From Paenibacillus curdlanolyticus YK9 (GTDB lineage Bacteria > Bacillota > Bacilli > Paenibacillales > Paenibacillaceae), in NCBI RefSeq assembly GCF_000179615.1, contig NZ_AEDD01000013.1, forward strand, positions 124,001 through 188,000: DNA of 64,000 nucleotides. The letters run 5' to 3'. How positions within the stretch are numbered: position 1 is the stretch's first letter; the number at the start of each line of letters is the position of its first letter. The position numbers and the translations under genes are program-made. The notes under the pieces are model-generated. The model saw only the letters and a list, made by a program, of their open reading frames with translations, made no database searches and was not told the DNA's origin. Below, piece by piece: positions 34,408 to 44,157 of this stretch.

Positions 34408-35097
34408 CTACGACGAAACCAACCGCATCACATGCTTATCCAAATCCGGCTTAAAACGCAGCGTGCCTTTCGCTTCGCTGCCAGCAGCTTGTCCTTTCTC
34501 TACGACCAGCTCATTCTCTACCACACGCACTTCGGTGTTTGGGGCATAACTGAAGGAATTCGAGGTCCCTTCTTCGGTTACGAATGTAAACGGGTAAGCT
34601 CCGCTATCATCTATCCCTATTAGATAAAAAGCAACGCCGTGGCAATCCGTATATTGTGGCGCAATGACAACAGCCTGTAATCCCTGAAAAGATAGCGTCT
34701 GAAGCGCGATCGGCTCCTTCCCCGGCGCAATAAACCTATGAACCTCAGTAAGCGCCAGTACAGTCTCCTCGCCTTGATGATCCTTAAATACGACGCTGTA
34801 ATCCGCTTCTATCGCATAGTCCTCCGCCTCGCCGAAGCAGCTGGGCGCGCCTAATTGCTCTATCGTTTCGTCGTTCGTCGGAATGACCAGTAATTTGCCT
34901 CTATCCGTTGTTCCTACCGCTCTTGGTTCCCGCTGCGCCAACGACCCATCCGGCTCAGACGGCACTGCTGCTTCCAGATGATCTGTCACTTCCGATTGCC
35001 CCGAAACAGCCGGTCCATCCGACGCCTTCTCGCTGCAACCCGCAGCCACCAATAAGCCAGCTAGAATAAGCAGCACCGTTATCCGTCTAATCATCAT
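34408..35097 (-). CDS. Hypothetical lipoprotein
   Basis: A protein of about 229 residues with a lipoprotein signal (TVLLILAGLLVAAGC). The start at 35097 (or the adjacent ATG at 35094) follows GGGAGTGG; a longer frame lacks a binding site. After a Ser/Glu/Pro-rich linker the body is mostly beta-stranded (EADYSVVFKDHQGEETVLAL, LQTLSFQGLQAVVIAPQYTD). I do not recognise a named domain. It would sit on the outer face of the membrane. It is probably monocistronic; the next gene on its right is divergent. Confidence 0.75.
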   Translation of the reverse strand: MMIRRITVLLILAGLLVAAGCSEKASDGPAVSGQSEVTDHLEAAVPSEPDGSLAQREPRAVGTTDRGKLLVIPTNDETIEQLGAPSCFGEAEDYAIEADYSVVFKDHQGEETVLALTEVHRFIAPGKEPIALQTLSFQGLQAVVIAPQYTDCHGVAFYLIGIDDSGAYPFTFVTEEGTSNSFSYAPNTEVRVVENELVVEKGQAAGSEAKGTLRFKPDLDKHVMRLVSS

Positions 35098-35402
35098 CCT
35101 AACCACTCCCCATTGCTTCCCTCTCATTAAAAATAGTATACCACCCAGCCTTTTCCATCGAAAGGACTGCCCCTCTATACTTCTATCCTTATCTTCTTGT
35201 CTCTAGTTCCCTAACATCCTCGCTTCTAACATCGCGCTTCACCCTTGTCTCTAACTCTTTCAACTCCCCTTCAGCTTCGTTTTATGCTCCTTTTAGATTC
35301 ATTTAAGACTCGATTAAGGTTCCGCCCTCATGATTAGGGTATCAAAACGTTGGACGATCACCAGACGGTCGATGACGATACCAACTCAAGGAGGAATCAA
35401 CC

Positions 35403-36536
35403 ATGAAAGACAACCATAACGATCAGAACCGGAATTTCCTTACACATAATTGGGTAGAAACGCATCAGGATGACAATGGTACGTATGTAACCCGCGTCGG
35501 CAAAGGCTTTGAACAGCTCGCTGCCGAGCATCAGCAAGCACAGCTTCAGCACCACCAGTTGCTCCAAGGCCAATCAACGGCAAAACCGCGCAAAAGCTTG
35601 TTCGTGCCGATCGCTGCAGCTTTTCTGGCGGGCGTGCTGACGATTGGCGGGATGATGTATTCTGCCGATCGCTACAACTGGTTCAGCTCGCCTGCGGTTG
35701 TGCAGGCTGCGAACGAAGCGGCTGGCCAGACGACTGCTGGCCAGGGCGCTGGCATTACGACTGCATCCGCATCTGCGGCAGTAAGCACAGGGAATATTTC
35801 CAGCATCTATAACGCTGCCAGCCCAGCAGTCGTGAAAATCGAGACCTTCGTGCAGCAGCGTCAAAGCATGCGGACGCGCGGCGGCATCTGGTTCGATCCG
35901 AGCAATGGCGGGCAGGACCAAAGCCAAGGCCAAGGTTCATCCCAATCCGATCAAAGCAATCTGCAAGCGGTCGGCACGGGAACTGGATTTATTTTCGACA
36001 GCTCAGGGTATATTATGACGAATCAGCATGTGGTCGCTGATGCAGACGAGGTGCAGGTAACCCTGCAAGGAGAAAGCACGCCATACACGGCCAAAGTCGT
36101 GGGCGCACGCGAGGATATGGATGTAGCGATTCTTAAAATCGAGAAGACAGACGGGACGTCCAGCTTCCCAACAGTACAACTCGGTGATTCGGACAAGCTC
36201 AACATCGGGGACATGGTCGTTGCGATCGGCAATCCTTACGGATTCGACCAAACGCTTACCGTCGGTGTTTTGAGTGCGAAGGAACGCCCGATTCAAATCC
36301 AGGACGGCAATACCGTGCGCAACTATGAGCATTTGCTGCAAACGGATGCTTCCATCAATCCTGGCAACTCCGGCGGACCGCTGCTGAATGCGGACGGGCA
36401 AGTCATTGGCATGAATACGGCTGGCGAGTCGGAAGCGCAGGGCATTGGCTTCGCCATCCCGTCATCGACGATGAAATCCGTCATTCAAGAGCTGTTGCAG
36501 ACGTCAAGCGGAATGAACACGAACACGAACTTATAG
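35403..36536 (+). CDS. HtrA-like membrane serine protease without a PDZ domain
   Basis: A 377-residue trypsin-like (S1C) protease. The cytoplasmic N-terminus of about 60 residues is followed by one membrane segment (LFVPIAAAFLAGVLTIGGMM), a Ser/Ala/Gln-rich linker and the protease domain from about residue 175. The triad is visible: His in MTNQHVVADADE, Asp in EDMDVAILKIE, Ser in NPGNSGGPLLN. The protein ends about 20 residues after IGFAIPSSTM, so the C-terminal PDZ domain present in most HtrA/DegP proteins is absent. It should degrade or hold misfolded proteins outside the membrane. The ATG follows AAGGAGG. No CssRS-type regulator is adjacent. Confidence 0.93.
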   Translation: MKDNHNDQNRNFLTHNWVETHQDDNGTYVTRVGKGFEQLAAEHQQAQLQHHQLLQGQSTAKPRKSLFVPIAAAFLAGVLTIGGMMYSADRYNWFSSPAVVQAANEAAGQTTAGQGAGITTASASAAVSTGNISSIYNAASPAVVKIETFVQQRQSMRTRGGIWFDPSNGGQDQSQGQGSSQSDQSNLQAVGTGTGFIFDSSGYIMTNQHVVADADEVQVTLQGESTPYTAKVVGAREDMDVAILKIEKTDGTSSFPTVQLGDSDKLNIGDMVVAIGNPYGFDQTLTVGVLSAKERPIQIQDGNTVRNYEHLLQTDASINPGNSGGPLLNADGQVIGMNTAGESEAQGIGFAIPSSTMKSVIQELLQTSSGMNTNTNL

Positions 36537-36594
36537 CTTTTATAAATTTTTATAAACAGGATTATATAGACCTTATCATCCCCCATATCGCTTC

Positions 36595-36636
36595 AAAAAA
36601 AACAGAGCCCTGCACCGCCATCGGTGTCAGGGCTCT
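36595..36636 (-). terminator. Terminator between htrA-like and yhcN-like genes
   Basis: AGAGCCCTG and CACCG pair with CGGTG and CAGGGCTCT; the T-run is on the minus strand, so it serves the YhcN-type gene, and the stem could also stop convergent transcripts. Confidence 0.8.
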
Positions 36637-36661
36637 ATCTAACTCCATTCTCAAACGAATG

Positions 36662-37555
36662 TTATCGGCGCGTGCCCGCTTCAGCCGGGAACAAGCGCTC
36701 AACCATTGCATTAAACTCGGCAACGAAGCCTTGAATCGGATGGCCGGCCTTCACATCATTCCAATACCCGCTCATCCGGTCAACGAAATCCGGATTGGCC
36801 GATACATACACATTGTTTACATTTGGCGCAATCCGTTTGACTTCGTCTGCGATGCGGTTTTTCAAAGCGTCGGTGAGCTGAATATCCGCATTGGCAGCCG
36901 CACCGCCATTCGTGCTGTACATGCCATAGCCATGCCCGCGAACGCCGCTCATTCCGTTCATGCCGTAGCTGTTTGTCGCGTTCGTCGAATAGGTGTGCTG
37001 GCGGGACGGCGTTATATAATCTGTCGCCCCATTATTGCTGCGAACACGGTAAGGCTCATAACCCGGCGTTGCTGTTTGGCTGTCGAATCGCGTAATATCG
37101 CGCGAGCCTACGCCATTCATTTCTCCTACATAATTCGTCCCGCCAATATTCGAGCGATGAATCGTTCTGGAGCCGGCGCCACTTGCTGCGCCTAAGCCGT
37201 CGCGCAGCGATACCGCGACGTAAGCATTGTGATTGGTCAGCATCACGTTCGCGGTCTTAACCTCTGGAATCGTCGTCAGCTTATTGGCGATGTTCTCGCT
37301 CATGTCCAACCGATAATTGTCATGCTTTCCGACAATATTATTGCTGTTGAGCCTGCGGCCGTCGACGCGGTTCATCTCATTCATTTGATCATTGGCGAAC
37401 CGTTTGTCCAAGATCCGATTGCCATTCATGTCATATCGGACGCTTTGGGAATGATAATTGCTGCGATTGCCCAATTCTCCTTGATTAGCGGCACAACCAG
37501 CCAGTACAGCACCAAGCGCGACAGTCGTCGCAATCACCTTGAACTTACGTTGCAT
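36662..37555 (-). CDS. YhcN/YlaJ-family sporulation lipoprotein
   Basis: A 297-residue lipoprotein. The start at 37555 follows GGAGG; the signal is KVIATTVALGAVLAGC. The N-terminal half is Asn/Gly-rich and low complexity. The YhcN/YlaJ pattern is present: IANKLTTIPEVKTANVMLTN, then NAYVAVSLRDG, and the C-terminal LKNRIADEVKRIAPNVNNVY and VSANPDFVDRMSGYW. YhcN-type proteins are found in the inner spore membrane or cortex region. The insertion of about 100 residues between the two halves (with TYSTNATNSYGMNGM) is longer than in short homologues. Confidence 0.85.
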   Translation of the reverse strand: MQRKFKVIATTVALGAVLAGCAANQGELGNRSNYHSQSVRYDMNGNRILDKRFANDQMNEMNRVDGRRLNSNNIVGKHDNYRLDMSENIANKLTTIPEVKTANVMLTNHNAYVAVSLRDGLGAASGAGSRTIHRSNIGGTNYVGEMNGVGSRDITRFDSQTATPGYEPYRVRSNNGATDYITPSRQHTYSTNATNSYGMNGMSGVRGHGYGMYSTNGGAAANADIQLTDALKNRIADEVKRIAPNVNNVYVSANPDFVDRMSGYWNDVKAGHPIQGFVAEFNAMVERLFPAEAGTRR

Positions 37556-37676
37556 GTTGTTCCTCCATTCGGATATGAGGTGATGATGAATCAATGAGTA
37601 ACTGCGACCCGTCTATTATCGTTGGCACATCGGCTTATCGGTATGCTGGTGGTCGTATGGCAATCGGCATCATGGC

Positions 37677-37707
37677 AAAAAAAGAGGACGCGATTGTCAT
37701 CGCGTCC
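37677..37707 (-). terminator. Terminator of the surface xylanase gene
   Basis: On the minus strand GGACGCGA pairs with TCGCGTCC around a six-base loop, followed by TCTTTTTTT. It lies 66 bp after the xylanase stop. Confidence 0.85.
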
Positions 37708-37772
37708 GCAAGAGCCATTGCACAGCTTCGCTTGCTTTAGGGGAGTTCGAGTTCCTATAGAACCGGAACTAC

Positions 37773-40700
37773 TTACAACAATTGAAGCAAAGGATACAGC
37801 ATAACCGCCGCTTGCGCGCGATTGGCCATATGCTGCGGCGCAAATCTGCCGTCAGCCATGCCGTTGATGAGGCCTGCTTGCTGCATCGCGGTTACTGCCT
37901 CTTGCGCATAGTCCGCAATGGCGAATTGATCCAGGAATGCAGTCATTTCGCGATTGGCTGGCTCCATTGCCGCCCCCGCTGCATGCAAGGCGCGGAAAGT
38001 CATTACCGCCATATCTTGACGGCTGATTGTATCCGAAGCTCCGAATGCTCCATCCCCTCTGCCATTAATAACGCCGAATTGTTGTGCGGCTTGAACCGCA
38101 TCATAATACCAGTCTCCTTCCTTAACATCGCTAAATGCCCCACTGCTTGGGCTATTAACGGCGCCGTTCGGCTGAAGATTCAGCGTACGCACGAGCAACT
38201 GCACGAATTCCGCTCTCGTTATTTCCTGCTTCGGCCCGTATGCTTCGGCTGATAAGCCGCTAATGATGTCACGTGCGGCCAACGCGAGGATGCTGTCAGC
38301 AGCCCATGCCGCCTGATTCAGGTCAGCGAAACCCGATTTTACGGAAGCGACTGCGTATTGGCCGACATGGTCCATTTTAAATTCAACCCTGCCCGTCGCG
38401 GCATCATAATGCCCGTTTCGAATTACTTCAAGGTCCCCTTCCTCCGAAACGGAGTAGACGACCACTTGCCCTGCTCGTTCTCCAGGCTGAAGCGTGTAGG
38501 GAATAGCTACCTTGACCGATTGTTTGGCGCCGATCAGGCTTTTCGCTTTTCCACCTATGCTAATGCTTAGGTCTACAACCGCATATTGGCCCATGCTGCT
38601 CCGATTCCCGTCCGGCAAACCTGCCTCGTCCGCTTTGCTTACGCTTAGCTCGATTTTATCGCTCCGGCTCGCGCTTTCGAATAAGGAGATTGGGAGTTCA
38701 AACGTGGCAAGTCCTGTATCGATCACAATCCGATGAACGCCAGCATCCGCCGCATCCTTCACTTGGCCGGCTGATAACGCAACGGCGACGCTTGCAGCGC
38801 TGGCAGGCGCTTCGATAACAAACCCGATGCGCCCCGCTTTGGCATGATGCAGCGCCTCAGTGAAGGCTTGCTCGCCTATGTTTGCTGTCGCCCTGCCTTC
38901 GTTATCGACAATGACTGTAATCGAGCTCGAAGGGATAGATGGTCCCGAACCTGAACCAACGCCTGGATTAGCGCCTTGGCCCGCTGCTGCCGCGAACTGT
39001 AAAACGCCGAAGCGTGACGTATTCGCATAAGATTGACCTGTCGGATCATTCCAAGAAAATACGCTGTCTCGCGTGCTTCCATCATCGTCATTGTTCACTT
39101 GAAGATCAAAACCAATCATGGTCCCAGCCGCTGGCGAAATCGTATCGAGTGCAATTGCCGTTTCCACAACGTAGCCTCCGTCAGCCTGCCTCGCAGCTGA
39201 CGTATAGTTATCGTTGGTCGCATGCCCGCCAACCGTCTTCCCATTCTTGTAGTTAATGCGATATTGCCCGTCATCGCCTTGGTAACCGTTCGTCTTGCCA
39301 TTGTTCTGGTCAACGAATATTTCGACCGAATCCTGCTCCCAAGCATTCGCGATCGCATCGCTCAATGCGCGATCCGCCACTTTGGCGTAGACGTATAGGT
39401 TGTGCTCATCCCACATCGTACGAAACTCCGCTTTTGCCACCGCGTCATTATGCTGTTCAACCTTCACATCTGTCGTATATACTGGGGCATTCGCCCAAGC
39501 CGCATCCAACTCGCCATCAATGGCAGGCGTTCCGTATATGGCGCTGGCGAGTCGGGTTTCCTCGATGTAAGTCAGCACGCCATAGCCTTGATCGTCGCTA
39601 TCCTGCGCGTTACGCGGATCGCTCCAGGAAACGATCACGCCGTTGCCGCCCTGCTCCGAGCCGTCGTTAATGCCCTTGTCGGTTACCCGCGCATCGAACT
39701 TCACCTGCTTGCCCAGCGTCCCGTTGAGCGGAATTGCCGTTTCCAGCACGTAACCGCCGGATACTTCCGTTATAGAGAAATCGTTGCGAGCAAATGCCCG
39801 CTTCTGCGCGCCATGGTCATCGACGACGAACAGCTCGATTTGGTCCGTGCTGGTTACGGTCGCATCCTTAGCTGCTACGCGTACATAGAGGTTATTCGCA
39901 TCCCACAGCGTCTTTACATCTGCTTCCAGCGTGCCTAATTGCTCGGTTTTCATGGCCGGCACCGTGCTCCAGACAGAATCGGTGACATGATCGACAACCG
40001 GCGTGCCTTGGCCCGTGTTCGCTGCTTTCGCTGTTAATGGAAGATGCGAAGGATTAAGCGTCTTCACGGCTTCGATCATGCCCCAATATGCGTATTTCGC
40101 TTGGTACTGCTTGTCGAATGGGAACGGCGCGTCTTGTCGTGTCGTTCCCCGATTATGAAGCCAAGTGTGATCGTCGGCAACGCCCCAAAGCGTAACGTTG
40201 CTGATCCAGCCGTCGGGGTTGCCCGATTGTTTGCCCATTTCGTCGAGTCGTACCAGCTCTTTGAACAGCTCCTTGAAGCGGTAGCCCTGCTTGACGAGAA
40301 TGTCTTCGGGAATCGGCTCGTAGCTCGTGCTGTTATTCGTATAAACCGACACATCGAGCTCGGTCAGCTGGTTGTCGAAGCCAGCTTCCCCGAATTTGCG
40401 GATAGAATCGGAAATTTGCCCGATGGAAGGCCCGCTTATGTTTATATGCGTTTGGTGGCCGATGCCATCAATCGGAACGCCATCGGCTTTCAGACTTGTG
40501 ACTAACGCATACAGGAAATCTCGTTTCTTCGGGTCTTGCGTATTAAAATCGTTCAAATACAGCTTCGCATTGGGAAGCTCCTGCCTTGCAACGGTAAAGG
40601 CTGTCTTGATGAAATCGGTACCTGTCAGACGGAACCATTCGCTCCTCCGCATGCCATCCGGCTGGCCTTCGTCAATGACCTCGTTGACAACGTCCACGGC

Positions 40701-42668
40701 ATTGATCGTAACGCCTAAGTCCTTGAAGTGACGCGTAACGGTTTGAATATAGGTCGTCAGCCGGTCGAGAACGAGCTGCTTATTCGCTGGCGTTGCGGCT
40801 AGCGGTTGGTTGCTAGCATCCTTGAACATCCATTCCGCAGCCTGCTCATGCCATGCGAGCGTATGCAGCCGGAAGTCCAAGTTGTGGTTTTTGGCATATA
40901 ACGCAACCTTATCAGCCGCCGCCCAGTTCCATACGCCATCTGACGGATTCAGGGATCCCGGCTTCGTAGAGTTCTCAGCAACGATAGAGTTGTAATGATA
41001 GTCCAGCAGCGCATGCACGTCGCCTTCGAGCTGTGCCGGTTCAACCGCAGCGCCGATTTTGAAGTGATTGGAATAGGCGTCTTTCAAAGGATCGAGATCC
41101 GTTTGAACCGGTTTTGGCCCCGCTACTGGTCCGATATAGGTCAGCGCAAAATCATCGATATAGAACGCTCTGCTATCGTTAATGACATCTGCAACCTCCA
41201 CATAGGCGTTTAATACGCTTGGCGTAGTCGCAACGGTGAACGTACCGGTTAGCTGCACCCAGTCGTCAGGCGAAACTTTACTATTCGGCGAAACGTTCGT
41301 GAAGGCGCTGTCGCCGGATTGAACGGAAATCCGCAGATTGGTCGCCGTCTGGCCAGGCGCCATTTTGACCCAAGCGGAGAGGCTGTACTTATATCCCTTG
41401 TGCATTTTCCCCATCACGTCCAACAGCGGGCCGTCATACTGCTGGGATACGGTCGTCAACAAGCTCTGCACGCCGCTCGTCGTATGATTATCCGCCGTCG
41501 TCACGCCGATATTGCCTGTGCCGTTGCGCCGTACCCACGCGCCTTGCCCGCTCTCGAAATCGGACAGCATGCCGGATTGGTCCACATTGCCGGGATCAGG
41601 CGTTGTATTCGGCGTTACATCCTTAATCATAACCTCGTCGATATAGATGTCCGACTTCGATGTTGAGCTAGAAACGGATTCCAGCCAAATGCGGAGCTCC
41701 GCCGTATTCGCCGGAACCTCGTAATTTTTCAATTCGAAGGCTGTCCAGTCACTGGAGGTTACGCTTTTATCTCCGATCAGCCACGGATATTTGTTCGTAA
41801 GCAGCGGAGAGTCAACCTTCGAGGCGACATGCAGCGTATCGCTGCCTTCGCCAAGTCTGGCTTTTAACGATACATCATAGACATGCCCTGATTTCATCAG
41901 GCTGGTCAGATTGATCGTCGGACTGCTTGCTCTCGAATCTCGGCCGCTGAATTTCAAAGATTTGGCCCCTTCGGACGCATAAGCCGAGGAAACCTCCGTC
42001 GTGCCGGTCCCGTTCCAAGACAGGTTTTCCCAGCCGCTAGTTAGGCCGTCTTCGAAGCTTTGTTGAAAGATAATCGAACCTGGCGGTACAGAGGGCGGCT
42101 GAGCAGCCGGTAAAGAAACAAGCTTTACAGAAAACGAATCCACATAGTAATCAACCGTCGCATTGTCCGTAGATTGCACGTACACCTGATAACCGGCAGC
42201 TCGCTCATCAAGCGTCCATTGGCCTTGAAGAAGGGTCCAGTCCGCTGCTGTTACCGATTGCGCATCGATGGCTGCGTATGTCGCAGGGTCGTTGCTCGGC
42301 AGGCCTTGCTGGTTTATATCCAGCTCTACGGTCGCAGAACCGGTCGTCCCTTCTTTCAATTTGGCATAAATCGAAAATTCGTACGTAGCGCCCGGCTGCA
42401 GCGCGCTTGCATTGACGCCCGGTCCGTTCCAGGATGCACTGCGGCCTGTCGTTAGCAAACTCCCCGCCCCGCTTTGGGCCGTGACGGCGCTCTGCGACAC
42501 CGTTTCGCTCCCGCGCTTGAACCAGCCGTCGGCTCCTGAATCGAAGCTGCTGCTCATGACCGTATCCCCTACGGCTGAAGCATAAGCGTTCGAGGCTCCC
42601 CTGCCTTGCGGCATGCAAAGCATGACGGCCATTATAATGGCTAATACAGCATTTCGCTTGCTCGACAT
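37773..42668 (-). CDS. xynA1: Cell-surface GH10 xylanase (CBM22 x3, GH10, CBM9 x2, SLH x3)
   Basis: A 1631-residue extracellular endo-beta-1,4-xylanase. A signal peptide is followed by three CBM22-type modules (about 35-185, 200-350, 365-515), a GH10 barrel (about 525-870) with acid/base Glu in DVVNEVIDEG and nucleophile Glu in QLTELDVSVY, two CBM9-type modules (about 880-1250), a beta-rich linker domain and three SLH motifs (from about 1440: YGPKQEITRAEFVQLLV, ISRQDMAVMTFRAL and MANRAQAAVMLYPL). The SLH motifs anchor it to cell-wall polymer. Architecture matches XynA1 of Paenibacillus JDR-2. AAGGGGG lies nine bases before the ATG and a consensus CRE 28 bp upstream. It would supply aldouronates to the importer operon upstream. 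Confidence 0.95.
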   Translation of the reverse strand: MSSKRNAVLAIIMAVMLCMPQGRGASNAYASAVGDTVMSSSFDSGADGWFKRGSETVSQSAVTAQSGAGSLLTTGRSASWNGPGVNASALQPGATYEFSIYAKLKEGTTGSATVELDINQQGLPSNDPATYAAIDAQSVTAADWTLLQGQWTLDERAAGYQVYVQSTDNATVDYYVDSFSVKLVSLPAAQPPSVPPGSIIFQQSFEDGLTSGWENLSWNGTGTTEVSSAYASEGAKSLKFSGRDSRASSPTINLTSLMKSGHVYDVSLKARLGEGSDTLHVASKVDSPLLTNKYPWLIGDKSVTSSDWTAFELKNYEVPANTAELRIWLESVSSSTSKSDIYIDEVMIKDVTPNTTPDPGNVDQSGMLSDFESGQGAWVRRNGTGNIGVTTADNHTTSGVQSLLTTVSQQYDGPLLDVMGKMHKGYKYSLSAWVKMAPGQTATNLRISVQSGDSAFTNVSPNSKVSPDDWVQLTGTFTVATTPSVLNAYVEVADVINDSRAFYIDDFALTYIGPVAGPKPVQTDLDPLKDAYSNHFKIGAAVEPAQLEGDVHALLDYHYNSIVAENSTKPGSLNPSDGVWNWAAADKVALYAKNHNLDFRLHTLAWHEQAAEWMFKDASNQPLAATPANKQLVLDRLTTYIQTVTRHFKDLGVTINAVDVVNEVIDEGQPDGMRRSEWFRLTGTDFIKTAFTVARQELPNAKLYLNDFNTQDPKKRDFLYALVTSLKADGVPIDGIGHQTHINISGPSIGQISDSIRKFGEAGFDNQLTELDVSVYTNNSTSYEPIPEDILVKQGYRFKELFKELVRLDEMGKQSGNPDGWISNVTLWGVADDHTWLHNRGTTRQDAPFPFDKQYQAKYAYWGMIEAVKTLNPSHLPLTAKAANTGQGTPVVDHVTDSVWSTVPAMKTEQLGTLEADVKTLWDANNLYVRVAAKDATVTSTDQIELFVVDDHGAQKRAFARNDFSITEVSGGYVLETAIPLNGTLGKQVKFDARVTDKGINDGSEQGGNGVIVSWSDPRNAQDSDDQGYGVLTYIEETRLASAIYGTPAIDGELDAAWANAPVYTTDVKVEQHNDAVAKAEFRTMWDEHNLYVYAKVADRALSDAIANAWEQDSVEIFVDQNNGKTNGYQGDDGQYRINYKNGKTVGGHATNDNYTSAARQADGGYVVETAIALDTISPAAGTMIGFDLQVNNDDDGSTRDSVFSWNDPTGQSYANTSRFGVLQFAAAAGQGANPGVGSGSGPSIPSSSITVIVDNEGRATANIGEQAFTEALHHAKAGRIGFVIEAPASAASVAVALSAGQVKDAADAGVHRIVIDTGLATFELPISLFESASRSDKIELSVSKADEAGLPDGNRSSMGQYAVVDLSISIGGKAKSLIGAKQSVKVAIPYTLQPGERAGQVVVYSVSEEGDLEVIRNGHYDAATGRVEFKMDHVGQYAVASVKSGFADLNQAAWAADSILALAARDIISGLSAEAYGPKQEITRAEFVQLLVRTLNLQPNGAVNSPSSGAFSDVKEGDWYYDAVQAAQQFGVINGRGDGAFGASDTISRQDMAVMTFRALHAAGAAMEPANREMTAFLDQFAIADYAQEAVTAMQQAGLINGMADGRFAPQHMANRAQAAVMLYPLLQLL

Positions 42669-42696
42669 CTCCTTTGTCCCCCTTAACCTCGTTTGA

Positions 42697-42710
42697 TGTA
42701 AGCGCTTACT
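42697..42710 (-). promoter_or_regulatory. CRE (CcpA) site of the surface xylanase gene
   Basis: TGTAAGCGCTTACT matches the consensus TGWAARCGNTTNCW at every position and is nearly palindromic. It lies 28 bp before the xylanase ATG, where bound CcpA would block transcription when preferred sugars are available. Confidence 0.8.
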
Positions 42711-42845
42711 AATCTCGCATCATTTATTATGACTAGTTTCGTTTCTGGCCGGTACCCTACAAAATATAGACAATACTGTAAGAAATAAAGATCATCCATA
42801 GGCGTAAAAAGGCATAAAAAAACCGCCGTATCGGCGGTGGTCGTG

Positions 42846-43151
42846 CGCTATTGCGCGCCCGGCGCTGCAAGCGAGCCCATAGGGCAGATTTTTATGCCCT
42901 ATTGCGCGCCCAGCGCTGCAAGTGAGCCCATAGGGCAGATTCTTATGCCCTATTGCGCGCCCAGCGCTGCAAGCGAGCCCATAGGGCAGATTTTTATGCC
43001 CTATTGCACGCTCAGCGCTGCAAGCGAGTGCATAGGGCAGATTCTTATGCCCTATTGCGCGCCCAGCGCTGCAAGCGCGCCCATAGGGCAGATTCTTATG
43101 CCCTATTGCGCGCCCAGCGCTGCAAGCGAGCGCATAGGGCATGTTTTTATT
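42846..43151. repeat. Six tandem 51-bp hairpin repeats
   Basis: Six head-to-tail copies start at 42846, 42897, 42948, 42999, 43050 and 43101. Each unit has TGCCCTAT and ATAGGGCA as outer inverted arms around a GC-rich core (GCGCGCCCAGCGCTGCAAGC). Copies differ by a few substitutions, some compensatory at the arms. Because 51 is a multiple of three, frames stay open on both strands as 17-residue repeats (YCAPSAASEPIGQIFMP on plus), but neither has a good start context. The array begins exactly at the GH43 stop and ends before the xylanase promoter. Confidence 0.9.
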
Positions 43152-44133
43152 AGCCTTCGTAAGGCTCGATCGTTCGAATCGTGCCGTCCTCATTGTATTC
43201 AAGCTCGGTGAACTTCACGGAGCGCTTATTATCGGCACCGCCTGACAATGAGCTGTCATGGTAGAACAGGTACCATTTGTCGCCGAATTGAACGATAGAA
43301 TGGTGCGTCGTCCATCCGAGCACTGGCGTTAGAATCGTCCCTTGGAACACGAATGGTCCTTGCGGATTGTCGCCGATAGCATACACAATCTTGTGCGTCG
43401 TTCCCGTGGAATAGGACAAATAATATTTCCCCTTGTACTTATGCATCCATGGCCCTTCAAAATATCTGCGTTCCTCGTCTCCCGCGAGCAAAGCATTGCC
43501 CTGCTCATCCACGATCGCGATCTCGACCGGACGCTCTCGGAACGTGAGCATATCCTCGCTCAACTCCGCCACTCTTGGTCCAAGCGCAGGCTGATCAGGC
43601 TCGATCTCTGCCGGTTCGGCTACATACGCATCCGTTTGCCACTTCTCCAACTGGCCGCCCCATAATCCGCCAAAATACATATACGCGCGGTCGTCTTCGT
43701 CCACGAACACCGCGGGATCGATGCTGAAGCTCCCTGGAATATATTCCGGCTGAGGCTCAAACGGGCCCGCTGGCGACGGGCTCGTCGCGACGCCGATTCT
43801 AAAAATATCATCGTGGTCCCGTGCAGGGAAAAACAGATAATACGTATCATTCTTAAAAGCGGCATCCGGCGCCCACATCTGCTTGGAAGCCCATGGCACG
43901 TCTTTGACATGAAGCGCTTGGCCATGGTCTACGCATGCCGAGTCGGGGCCATCCATCGATAACACATGATAATCCTCCATATCATATTGGTCGCCGTTAT
44001 CGTTGGATTCCTTCACGTGATCAAGATCGTGGGAAGGATAAATGTAGAGCTTGCCCTCAAACACATGCGCCGACGGGTCAGCCGTATAAATATGGGTAAC
44101 AAGCGGTTCGTTGCGATTCGTCAATTTTGTCAT
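43150..44133 (-). CDS. GH43 beta-xylosidase/alpha-L-arabinofuranosidase
   Basis: A 327-residue five-bladed beta-propeller glycosidase without a signal peptide, so it acts in the cytoplasm. The three catalytic acids fit HIYTADPSAHVFEG (general base Asp), SIDPAVFVDED (pKa-modulating Asp) and YFEGPWMHKYKG (acid Glu). Other GH43 features are MWAPDAAFKNDTYYLFFPAR and GWTTHHSIVQF. It would remove xylose or arabinose from imported oligosaccharides. It starts 24 bp after aguA, behind GGGAG, and is the last gene of the aldouronate operon; in Paenibacillus JDR-2 the equivalent gene is xynB. Substrate preference cannot be decided by eye. Confidence 0.9.
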   Translation of the reverse strand: MTKLTNRNEPLVTHIYTADPSAHVFEGKLYIYPSHDLDHVKESNDNGDQYDMEDYHVLSMDGPDSACVDHGQALHVKDVPWASKQMWAPDAAFKNDTYYLFFPARDHDDIFRIGVATSPSPAGPFEPQPEYIPGSFSIDPAVFVDEDDRAYMYFGGLWGGQLEKWQTDAYVAEPAEIEPDQPALGPRVAELSEDMLTFRERPVEIAIVDEQGNALLAGDEERRYFEGPWMHKYKGKYYLSYSTGTTHKIVYAIGDNPQGPFVFQGTILTPVLGWTTHHSIVQFGDKWYLFYHDSSLSGGADNKRSVKFTELEYNEDGTIRTIEPYEG

Positions 44134-44157
44134 GGATTAATCTCCCTTTCCAGTATG

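Noticed and set aside
42846-43151. Possible CRISPR array
   Set aside because: The units are head-to-tail with no unique spacers between them and no cas genes nearby.
42837-43211. Repetitive open frames of 124 and 136 codons on both strands over the 51-bp repeats
   Set aside because: The frames are open only because the repeat unit is a multiple of three. Starts lack binding sites and one overlaps the GH43 3' end. Kept as a DNA repeat instead.
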